Shown here piece by piece: positions 57,256-64,000 of a stretch of 64,000 nt of DNA. The notes below the pieces were generated by a model. It had not been told where the DNA came from. It worked only from the letters and a program-made list of their open reading frames with translations, and made no database searches. The position numbers and the translations under genes are program-made. How positions within the stretch are numbered: position 1 is the first letter of the stretch; each line of letters opens with the position of its first letter. This DNA comes from Paraburkholderia sp. D15 (GTDB lineage: Bacteria; Pseudomonadota; Gammaproteobacteria; Burkholderiales; Burkholderiaceae). The stretch is from the NCBI RefSeq assembly GCF_029910215.1, contig NZ_CP110395.1:1364001-1428000 (forward strand), written 5' to 3'.

Positions 57256-58443
57256 ATGAGCTTTGCTCTACGAGAGCAGGTTTTTGCGAACACATTGACC
57301 TTTGAGAATCTGGGATACGGTGCTTGGGACGTAATTGGAATCGGAGATCGTGTTTGGGCCCGTGGTGAATATTCCGCCGTGTTCACGAAGTTGACTACGT
57401 TTCTGAAGCTCGTACTGAACACTCACGACATCGCCTACGATGTCGTGATGAAGGGAAGGCGAAAGCATGTGCGCAAACTCTCGGCGGGATTGGCGAGTTG
57501 CTTTCAGCGGCTGAACTGGCTTCCAGACATCTGTCTGCCAGGCTGGGCGTGCTCGCCCGACATCAGGCTGTTTCTCGACTGTTACGCCTCGCATCCCGAT
57601 ATTAGGCGCTGTGCGTGTATCGATCCCGCTGAACTGGTCAGAAACGATCTGATCGAGGCGGAGGTGTTCAATGATTTTGTCGTCTACGTGCGTAGCGAGG
57701 CGAAGCAGCGTGGCGTGAAGAAGGCGATGCGCAACTGGGTGTACGGAGGGACTGCGGTAGAGAAAAGGTCGATCCAGCACTACTTGAAGACCATGCCGAA
57801 CGCCTCGACGAAGCTGTTGACGGTCCGCGCCGAGTTCCAGTACCGGGAGGAGGCGGTGTCTGAAGCCGACGTCATGATTCGCCCTTCGCTTACGTCGTTG
57901 TCGGGGCAGTTCCACGATCGTCGTCGGGAAAGGCGCGTGCCGGAGTGCGCGGCTCGGTTCGATCCGGAGCGTGCGATGGCGGACCGCGATAGTTTCGTTG
58001 CGAATCAGTTCGGCAAGGACAAGGAACTGTTCGCACGCCTTGTCGGCTATGTGTGGAAGATCGAGCAGGACGAGAGCGGGATTATTCACCACCACGTTCT
58101 ATTCATCTTTGACGGTCAATGGGTCAAGGACGAATTCGCAGCCCTCGATCGGATGGCTGTCCGGTGGGAAGCAATCACGAAGGGGGCGGGCTACCTGAGT
58201 AGCAGCCACTACCGCAAAAAGTCTTTCAAGGAGAAGGGCCGGTGGTATTACGGATTCATCGATTGCCACAAGCCCGGGCTGCTTGAACTGATGATCGAGG
58301 ACGCGTCGAGCTATTTCACGAAAGACAAGCAGTTGCTGCGATTCAAACCGACGCTCGGTTCTCGGACGTTGACAAAGGGACGGCGCCGCAAGCTGCGGGA
58401 AGGCGGCCCTGGGCGACCACGCAAGCAGGGCGAGGTTGTCTAA
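57256..58443 (+). CDS. inovirus-type Gp2 / HUH-motif replication-initiation-like protein
   Basis: 395 residues, GAGGTGA before the ATG. The centre carries IIHHHVLFIFDG (H278-H279-H280), a hydrophobic-H-x-H-hydrophobic (HUH) motif of rolling-circle Rep endonucleases, and downstream MAVRWEAITKGAGYLSSSHY and SSYFTKDKQLLRF, typical of Inovirus_Gp2 C-terminal regions. C-terminal basic RTLTKGRRRKLREGGPGRPRKQ. It could drive rolling-circle replication of a filamentous-phage-like element. Close to its Rep-like partner in divergent orientation. Confidence 0.75.
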   Translation: MSFALREQVFANTLTFENLGYGAWDVIGIGDRVWARGEYSAVFTKLTTFLKLVLNTHDIAYDVVMKGRRKHVRKLSAGLASCFQRLNWLPDICLPGWACSPDIRLFLDCYASHPDIRRCACIDPAELVRNDLIEAEVFNDFVVYVRSEAKQRGVKKAMRNWVYGGTAVEKRSIQHYLKTMPNASTKLLTVRAEFQYREEAVSEADVMIRPSLTSLSGQFHDRRRERRVPECAARFDPERAMADRDSFVANQFGKDKELFARLVGYVWKIEQDESGIIHHHVLFIFDGQWVKDEFAALDRMAVRWEAITKGAGYLSSSHYRKKSFKEKGRWYYGFIDCHKPGLLELMIEDASSYFTKDKQLLRFKPTLGSRTLTKGRRRKLREGGPGRPRKQGEVV

Positions 58444-58523
58444 ATGCTTTGCGGATTGGATTGGTTGCAAGTAGTTTCATTGGACTTCAAAATGCTGAAA
58501 TTGTTTGCAATCAACTCGCCGTC

Positions 58524-59012
58524 ATGTCAACAAAAGAAGCTTTATTGGAAGGACTTCGCGATCTTGAGCAACGGGAGATGCCGGGAACAGCGATGGCGCA
58601 GCTCAGGCAGATCAAGGATGAGATCAAGGCCCTTCGAACGAAAGGCTACACTCAGAAGCAGGTGTGGAGCAGCTTGAAGAAGCAGGGACTGGAGCTGACG
58701 TTCAGCGGCTTCAAGACCTTTCTGTACCGGATGCAGGAAGAAGTCGATCGGTCGCAAAAAGTTTCAAAGAGTCTCAAAAAGTGTCCGCACTGTGGTAGTG
58801 AGATAGTCGGCGTCGCGAGCGCCGTCGATGAACAAGCTGGCGCTGCATCGGCAACGGGCGTAGAGACGCTGGTTCAGCCTACGGAGCAGTCCGCTAATGT
58901 GAACGAGCGGGGGGAGAGTATGGGCAGCGTCTTTGCCCAACGCCTTGAAGACGGCAGCTTGAATAAGGGGTTTGGGGGTGGTGACCGTCGCTCGGACTCT
59001 GGTAGCAACTAA
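58524..59012 (+). CDS. small HTH/zinc-ribbon-like plasmid-type protein
   Basis: 162 residues from the ATG at 58524. Residues ~15-65 look like the TraK-like/DUF5338 type: TKGYTQKQVWSSLKKQGLELTFSGFKTFLYRM. Residues 85-93 have CPHCGS, one half of a zinc ribbon. A long polar tail follows. It lies 81 bp after the Rep gene on the same strand, probably co-transcribed. Confidence 0.6.
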   Translation: MSTKEALLEGLRDLEQREMPGTAMAQLRQIKDEIKALRTKGYTQKQVWSSLKKQGLELTFSGFKTFLYRMQEEVDRSQKVSKSLKKCPHCGSEIVGVASAVDEQAGAASATGVETLVQPTEQSANVNERGESMGSVFAQRLEDGSLNKGFGGGDRRSDSGSN

Positions 59013-59221
59013 GGTGTAGAGATGCCGCGCGGCGTATCGCGAATTCACCCGGCATTGCACATATCCGCAGGTCGCTGATGGCCAGAGATGACAATGTACG
59101 ACGTGGGGTGTCGAAATGCTCGCGACTCTATAGAGCCTGCAATACCCGGTTGCCGCGGATGGTTTGGGAGGCCGGCGGCGTGCGTCGTTTGAAGTGGGCC
59201 GGCCGTCTGCAGCGATTGCGA

Positions 59222-59626
59222 TCAGTCGAGCCCGGCGCGCCGCAGCCCGATCGGCAGATACTTCGACAGTGGTTTTCCACTGAGGTTGGTGATTGCGCGA
59301 TTGCGTCCGTCCGCGTCGTTCACCTGCTGATGGGCGTCGTCAAGCAGTTCCTGAAATGTAGCCTGCTCGGCGGACGATGCGTTTTCGGCGCCGTACGTTG
59401 TGAGCGCCATGACTATCGCTAGATCCTGATCGTAGAGGCTGCTCAGCAGGTCGGCAATTCGATTGAGTTCGCCGAAGCGAACATTTCGCATCTGGAGACC
59501 ATCGGGTGAGAGGTGAATGCTGCTAATGATTCCGTCCGCTCCAGATACTTGGCGCGAAGCATCGGCAGCAATTAGCGCGTCAATTGCTTGACGGAGGCTT
59601 GTGGTTAAGTTCATGCGTTGTTCCAT
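59222..59626 (-). CDS. hypothetical protein
   Basis: 134 residues, predicted helical: TTSLRQAIDALIAADASRQ, NRIADLLSSLYDQDLAIVMAL, ATFQELLDDAHQQVND. No recognised family. Start could be the ATG at 59614 instead (RBS absent for both). Confidence 0.5.
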   Translation of the reverse strand: MEQRMNLTTSLRQAIDALIAADASRQVSGADGIISSIHLSPDGLQMRNVRFGELNRIADLLSSLYDQDLAIVMALTTYGAENASSAEQATFQELLDDAHQQVNDADGRNRAITNLSGKPLSKYLPIGLRRAGLD

Positions 59627-59957
59627 GTAAGGTTTTCGGAAGGCCGAACATGGACCCTAAATCGCACTTTTCAAGGGCGAGATAGATTGCGGACAGGAGC
59701 TCGCTCCAGATATCTTGTTGTTCATCAAAACCGCTAAGTTCTTTCCTCTCGGAGGGACGCCTGAGCGGCAGCACCAGCGGCGTCGCATTTGATGACCCAT
59801 TATTGTGCCTCGACGATCGGTGCAGCGCGTTGCGAAGCGACTGGCTATCGAGCCTGCACCCCGATGAGCTAGCGCCACGGCGGACAACAATATAGAAACG
59901 TAGCGCGGAGAGGGTAACGAAGCGGAAAGCCGCCGCAGCAACCGTTGTTCCGAGCAA
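59580..59957 (-). CDS. hypothetical protein, low confidence
   Basis: 125 residues, TTG start, overlaps the preceding gene by 47 bp. N-terminal hydrophobic patch TVAAAAFRFVTLSALRFYIVV then IWSELLSAIYLALEKCDLGSMFG. Coding status uncertain. Confidence 0.3.
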   Translation of the reverse strand: MLGTTVAAAAFRFVTLSALRFYIVVRRGASSSGCRLDSQSLRNALHRSSRHNNGSSNATPLVLPLRRPSERKELSGFDEQQDIWSELLSAIYLALEKCDLGSMFGLPKTLHGTTHELNHKPPSSN

Positions 59958-60096
59958 AGATGTTATCCATTTTCCCTAAGAGGACTCATTGGTACCGGCG
60001 TGCGTGGTGCATCGCGCGATTTTGATTCATCAATTCGTTCCAGTTGCCGGTCAGCCGGGAAGCGAAAAGGCTGGGACTACCACCGCGGGAAAGAAA

Positions 60097-61179
60097 ATGA
60101 GCGAGACCTGGAAGAACAACGAATGGCCCATCGAGCGGATCAGAACGCTGACGCGCGAAAGCGTCAATGTTCTTCGAGGGAATTGCCTCACACGTAATCG
60201 GGCTGTCGCGGAACTCTGTGATCAAGTGCTTGCCGATGGTTCCTATGCGCCTGATCCGGGGAAGCCGGTCAGGAGGAAGCGTGGTGCGTCGAAAACCACG
60301 ATCAAGGATGGCAAAAGGGGCGGAAAACAGTCGGAGTTCGTCCTGCCGCTCAACGCTGTCGACTTAGTCTCACAATTGCTCCGCAAGCTACCGTTCGCAG
60401 ATACGGTCGCTAACGGACGACAACGCCGAGAGCTGCAGCAGTCGCCCGTGCAGACGCTTGGTGACCTCTGGAGGCTCTTCGTTGTATGTGGCTTCTCCAG
60501 TCAGGAGAACGCCGAAGACGACGGCAAGCTGGCGGCTTTTCTTCACGCGGACGGTCCGCTCCTGCGTCTTGACAAGGTTCGAGCAAACTACTGCGACCCC
60601 GCTTGGGTCCTATCCAAAATTAGCGGGCGTGGGCTACGCTTTCCCGAGAAAAAGGCGGATCTCGTGATCGGCAATTATGCTCACTTTGTCGAGGCTGGGA
60701 TGGAGAGCGAGCGACTTGCCGACCGATGCTACGACAATGAAAAGCTCAAGATTTTCTGTGAACTCGCGCGTGGCACAGTGGATGATCATGATCTTGCAGG
60801 ATCGGCGGTGTTCAGCAAGCACCTCAAGGCCGAACCGTTCGTGCAAATTGGCCCCAAGCAGTTGCGAAACATCCTCGTGAACGGTGGCTTGGCGCACAAC
60901 ATCGTGCCACTCGATTCCCGTTGGCTGGCATACCTAAAGGGGATCGTGCCGGAGGACGGTGCTCTTACACTCGCACGCTACCTCCTCATTGAAGACCTGT
61001 TGCGTCAAGCGCTGCTGAGCGTACAGGATAAACGCGCTGATTTGACCAACCTTGCCGTGCTTGATGCGGTTGTTTTCGCCAGCCAATCAAAGAAAGGCAT
61101 TTCGCCAACGGCATGGTACGGAATGCCTCGTTCGGATGATGGGGCGCTTACGGGACTCGGCGAGGCGGCAGCAGCTTAA
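60097..61179 (+). CDS. helix-hairpin-helix (HhH-GPD-like, OGG-fold) DNA glycosylase-like protein, candidate defence gene
   Basis: 360 residues from the ATG at 60097, with GGGAAAG close before. Near the C-terminus FVQIGPKQLRNILVNGGLAHNIVPLDSRW resembles the HhH-GPD motif of base-excision glycosylases. The Lys254 to Asp273 distance is 19 residues, as for Lys249/Asp268 of human OGG1. The N-terminal 100 residues are basic (RKRGASKTTIKDGKRGG). It precedes a PD-(D/E)XK nuclease gene by 200 bp. No other family member signature seen. Possibly removes a modified or abnormal base. Confidence 0.65.
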   Translation: MSETWKNNEWPIERIRTLTRESVNVLRGNCLTRNRAVAELCDQVLADGSYAPDPGKPVRRKRGASKTTIKDGKRGGKQSEFVLPLNAVDLVSQLLRKLPFADTVANGRQRRELQQSPVQTLGDLWRLFVVCGFSSQENAEDDGKLAAFLHADGPLLRLDKVRANYCDPAWVLSKISGRGLRFPEKKADLVIGNYAHFVEAGMESERLADRCYDNEKLKIFCELARGTVDDHDLAGSAVFSKHLKAEPFVQIGPKQLRNILVNGGLAHNIVPLDSRWLAYLKGIVPEDGALTLARYLLIEDLLRQALLSVQDKRADLTNLAVLDAVVFASQSKKGISPTAWYGMPRSDDGALTGLGEAAAA

Positions 61180-61378
61180 CTTCCGAGACAGTACGCACTG
61201 ATTGGAAGCGCGCACTCTTCACGAGGTGCAAGGCGGTTGCGCCCGAGAGATATGGGTGCGTGCGGCCGGTCTGCGTAGATATAGTGCGGCGGATTCGAAC
61301 CGATCGAGGCCTAATCGGATTCGACCGGTCAAATGACCAACCCTTACAATAGCAGCGGTTCGGCACGGGGCTCGGGCG

Positions 61379-62908
61379 ATGACACCCGGGACGTTTTTAG
61401 GAACCACACAGCCTTATAACGACTACGAGACTGCCTTGACAAGTCGCTTTCACTATTGGCTCCCCAAGCCGCGAGCCATGGCCTCCACATCAACTAAGAC
61501 GAAGACGTTCCCGTCCCACTTTCCCAAGGATTTCGATTCGATTAAGACATGCCCGTTCGACGCAACACACAAACCACAAGTGCGCTCGCGCGTGTCCCGC
61601 GCCGAAGTGGCTCGTGCGGCGTTCGAGACTGGGTACGGCCCAAAGAAGGACTGGCCATCAACGCTCCTGATGAGCGGGCCGGAACGCGCTGCGCTCTGCT
61701 CGTTTCTCGGGGCGCGGGTCGCATGGGTGTTGAGCATGTTCGAGTTTTCGGCCGGCACGGTCGTGCCGCAGCAGTTCTCTCGATATGTCGAAACGTCTGA
61801 ATGGAGTACCGTGTCCTATTACATGGGACAGATCGCGACGCGACTTGCTGCGGATCGTTGGTTGCCGCCGGCCAGGAGGCCTTGCAAGGTGCTGCATCAA
61901 GCGATCTTCACTTCAGCCGCGTTCGTTCGATCGGCTGCGGTAATCGGGACTAGAGGCAAGAAGACTGTCGCCACGCGCGCGCGCCCGAGCGCCCGCATTG
62001 GCAAGGTTCCGGACTTGCTTGTTCTGGACCAACTTGACGAGTGGCACCTTTTCGAAGCCAAGGGAGGGCGCACCAACTATCGCTCACCGGCGGTCATCAA
62101 GGCTCTGGACCAGTTGGACGCAATAACACGGATTGGGCGACCGGGAGCGCTTTCCAGGCCGGTCAGTAGCGTATGCGCATTTGCGAAACTAAACCGGCCG
62201 CGCAAAGCGGCGAAACCGGTCGAGTTCGACGTAGTCGACCCACCTTCCAGCGAAACTGGGGACGAAGGACTCGAGGTATTGGTCGAGGTTGTGGAACTGC
62301 TCACAGCATCGTTGCAATACGACATCCTCGAGACGCTCGTACGACCGCCTGAACCGCCTGATGTACTTGCGGACTTCATCGGCTCATGGGACATTCGCCA
62401 GATCGGTCTTGGCGACGCCTATATCGCACTACCTGATCGAGCGTTGATCGACGCGTTCGCATTCGAGATCGGAATTTACCAACGTGTGCGTCAACGCTTG
62501 GAAGTGCCGGGCGGGTTCGATGATCTCGCGAAGCCGGAATGGATCGAGGAGACGTTTCGGGCGGCGGCATCTCCTACGCGACGTGCGAACGTAGTGCCGG
62601 AGCGCGGTCAAAAGGCGCGAGAGGCGATTAACCAGTCCATGAAATCTGCGCAAACGGACCGGCAGCAGCCCGACGTATTGCTGGTTGAATTGGTCAAGCA
62701 CCTCGACATCGCGAGCCTTTACACGCAGTTCGACGAGCAGCGCAGCAACTACTTTCGGCAATTTAGCGAGAAGATTCCGCCTGCGGCCGGCGCTGCGCCG
62801 GTACTAGGCCAAAGCGGCGCCGTATTTTTTGCTCCCAATGACCGGGACACAATGTCGGAAGATTCGCAAATCGCGACGCGGCGGTTACGCCGGCGCCAAC
62901 GCAGTTGA
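61379..62908 (+). CDS. PD-(D/E)XK nuclease-like protein, candidate defence gene
   Basis: 509 residues. Centre has a PD-(D/E)XK signature: VPDLLVLDQLDEWHLFEAKGG, with D212, E226 and K228, preceded by a beta-sheet-like RPSARIGK. The N-terminal ~200 residues (RAALCSFLGARVAWVLSMFEFSAGTVVPQQF; MGQIATRLAADRWLPPARR) and C-terminal ~250 are not recognised. The architecture is consistent with a DNA nuclease in a restriction or defence system with the glycosylase-like gene upstream. Confidence 0.65.
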   Translation: MTPGTFLGTTQPYNDYETALTSRFHYWLPKPRAMASTSTKTKTFPSHFPKDFDSIKTCPFDATHKPQVRSRVSRAEVARAAFETGYGPKKDWPSTLLMSGPERAALCSFLGARVAWVLSMFEFSAGTVVPQQFSRYVETSEWSTVSYYMGQIATRLAADRWLPPARRPCKVLHQAIFTSAAFVRSAAVIGTRGKKTVATRARPSARIGKVPDLLVLDQLDEWHLFEAKGGRTNYRSPAVIKALDQLDAITRIGRPGALSRPVSSVCAFAKLNRPRKAAKPVEFDVVDPPSSETGDEGLEVLVEVVELLTASLQYDILETLVRPPEPPDVLADFIGSWDIRQIGLGDAYIALPDRALIDAFAFEIGIYQRVRQRLEVPGGFDDLAKPEWIEETFRAAASPTRRANVVPERGQKAREAINQSMKSAQTDRQQPDVLLVELVKHLDIASLYTQFDEQRSNYFRQFSEKIPPAAGAAPVLGQSGAVFFAPNDRDTMSEDSQIATRRLRRRQRS

Positions 62909-63422
62909 CAGCGCTTGGGGCCAATGGCGCCAAGCCGTATCGGGCATTGATCTTTACGAGCTCAAGCAGTTGATTGAAGCACTTGCAATTTCGAAAAGTG
63001 CCGACCAGTTCCCCTGGGCGGCAAAACGGTTCCGGCGAATCCGAGGGCTTATACCGGAACCGGTGCTGCACTTTAGAGCCGTCCGGTCCGAGCAAAAAAA
63101 TGGTGGGTGGGTACGAGGCGCGCCTCGATATGTCGGCTTATCGTTGAACTCGCGTCTCGGGAGGAGTTATTGCGGGACTCCTTACCGATCCTCTTGCCAA
63201 CCGTTGTCTGTTTTCGTCATCGCGATTTTGCCGTTGAAGATTTCTTCGATTCCGTCGGCGTACGCTTCGACCGGCTCGTTCCCATTGAAGAAGTTGTCGA
63301 GCAGCGACGAGTTGACGTTGGGGCAGCTTTGCCGCATGGCGCGCTCCATCGCCGCCTTGGCTGTTCGCGGAGCATTGCTCACGAGTTGGTCACCGCCGAG
63401 AAGCAGTGGCACGACCTTCTGA
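62838..63422 (+). CDS. possible third module gene, low confidence
   Basis: Overlaps the nuclease gene by 71 nt. The part up to ~63175 (SAWGQWRQAVSGIDLYELKQLIEALAISKSADQFPWAAKRFRRI) looks protein-like, but the last ~80 codons overlap the convergent lipoprotein gene and look like shadow. It may be a truncated gene or an accident. Confidence 0.25.
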   Translation: MTGTQCRKIRKSRRGGYAGANAVDSAWGQWRQAVSGIDLYELKQLIEALAISKSADQFPWAAKRFRRIRGLIPEPVLHFRAVRSEQKNGGWVRGAPRYVGLSLNSRLGRSYCGTPYRSSCQPLSVFVIAILPLKISSIPSAYASTGSFPLKKLSSSDELTLGQLCRMARSIAALAVRGALLTSWSPPRSSGTTF

Positions 63423-63838
63423 TAGTCGGCCCAGCCGTCCTGATGGGCGACTTCGTATGCGCTCGCATCCTGGCCGGGGTTGGCCTGTATCCACGCCTGC
63501 TCTGCGGTCTTCCATGCGTTTTCGACGTCATGTGCGTGAGCGACCTGCTGCTTCAGATTGTCGACCTCCTGCGCATATTTTTCACCGGAGTATGCCTTGA
63601 TGTCGGGCGTTGGCTTCATCTTGATCGTGTATTTCACGTCGACCAGATAGCGATTGTCACCCTGTGGCGTGCCGTTGACCTTTTCGAAGTGATCGACGGA
63701 AAGGTATTCACAGCCGCCAAGGGATGTCTGGATAGCGGCCTTCGCATCGTTCTCGGATGGACCGTTCGAGCAGGCGGAAAGTGCGACAGCGGTGGCGAGC
63801 ATGAGAGGTGTAGCGGGAAGACGAAAGAACTGTTTCAT
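63182..63838 (-). CDS. lipoprotein, unknown family
   Basis: 218 residues. Signal peptide with lipobox LSAC (residues 20-23). Then a periplasmic domain with CEYLSVDHFEKVNG, YLVDVKYTIKMKPTPDIKAYSG, and a paired cysteine CPNVNSS. Convergent with the nuclease-module strand. The extent of the island beyond it is unknown. Confidence 0.65.
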   Translation of the reverse strand: MKQFFRLPATPLMLATAVALSACSNGPSENDAKAAIQTSLGGCEYLSVDHFEKVNGTPQGDNRYLVDVKYTIKMKPTPDIKAYSGEKYAQEVDNLKQQVAHAHDVENAWKTAEQAWIQANPGQDASAYEVAHQDGWADYQKVVPLLLGGDQLVSNAPRTAKAAMERAMRQSCPNVNSSLLDNFFNGNEPVEAYADGIEEIFNGKIAMTKTDNGWQEDR

Positions 63839-64000
63839 GATGATCGGATATAGAAAAAGAAATCGCTTTGTAGTCTTCTGGAAGCGAGTGAGAGACCTGC
63901 GCGCTCAAGGGTTCTGCGGGAATGCCCGGACTCGACGCCGCGGCCAGCATCGAGGCCGCGATGGTGTCGGTGAAGGCAGCCAGGCAATCATGTTTGTCCT

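Noticed and set aside
63708..63950. Open frame on the minus strand at the right edge
   Set aside because: It overlaps the lipoprotein signal-peptide region, has no ribosome-binding site, and its upstream end is cut off by the window.
53258..64000. Direct repeat of the tRNA-Ser 3' end as attR
   Set aside because: No copy of the GTCTCTCCGCCA end was found in the rest of the window.

Overview
The window is high-GC chromosomal DNA from a beta-proteobacterium of the family Burkholderiaceae, most likely a plant- or soil-associated Paraburkholderia. The signs are the dense small core genes (uvrB, tyrB, murI, rlmJ, acsA, class I fumarase), the FtrABCD iron system with hemP, bfd and bfr, a DUF3563 mini-protein, and a plant-type cluster of secretion genes.

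Region by region. (1) 1-1.2 kb: the 5' part of an RmlD-like reductase, a copper chaperone and a divergent cueR with its dyad operator. (2) 1.4-10.8 kb: housekeeping and metabolism: DUF3563 protein, a secreted Lys/Ser-rich protein, rlmJ, aldo/keto reductase, 3-hydroxybutyrate dehydrogenase with a patatin-like lipase, aromatic aminotransferase, uvrB. (3) 11-23.2 kb: an iron block with ftrABCD, hemP, exbD-exbB-tonB, bfd and bfr, three of these units having a Fur-box-like dyad in front; pirin, LysR, OsmC and murI are interspersed. (4) 23.4-26.7 kb: fumarase, a YqhA-like protein, a DMT exporter. (5) 26.8-48.2 kb: a type III secretion (T3SS) locus. Its core runs sctC-D-E-F-G-I-J-K-L-Q-R-S-T-U-V-N-O on the + strand, with the C-D-E-F-G-I-J-K-L order of the Yersinia ysc virC operon. 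It is flanked by candidate effectors: an ADP-ribosyltransferase-like protein, a glycine-rich harpin-like protein, two DUF1521 proteins with a GDPH self-cleavage motif, and a 583-residue protein with HTH-like repeats, a nuclear-localisation-like motif and an acidic tail. SctU lacks its whole autocleavage domain. (6) 48.5-53.1 kb: acetyl-CoA synthetase and a two-subunit acetate-type sodium symporter. (7) 53.2-64 kb: tRNA-Ser(GGA) followed by a foreign island of lower GC with more AT-rich intergenic DNA: an AlpA-domain protein, two inovirus-Gp2/Rep-like proteins (one with a lost HUH motif), a small HTH protein, and a two-gene module of a helix-hairpin-helix DNA-glycosylase-like protein plus a PD-(D/E)XK nuclease. 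The last looks like an undescribed antiphage or genome-conflict system. A lipoprotein gene closes the window.

How the genes fit together: the iron block combines an inner-membrane ferrous/ferric uptake route (Ftr) with TonB energisation and iron storage and release (Bfr/Bfd). The T3SS locus has every structural part of the injectisome base, needle and export gate, but within the window no translocators, gatekeeper, needle-length ruler (SctP) or AraC-type activator. The absence of both SctP and the SctU switch domain suggests unusual substrate switching or parts supplied from elsewhere. Product calls rest on reading protein motifs by eye, not on database searches.
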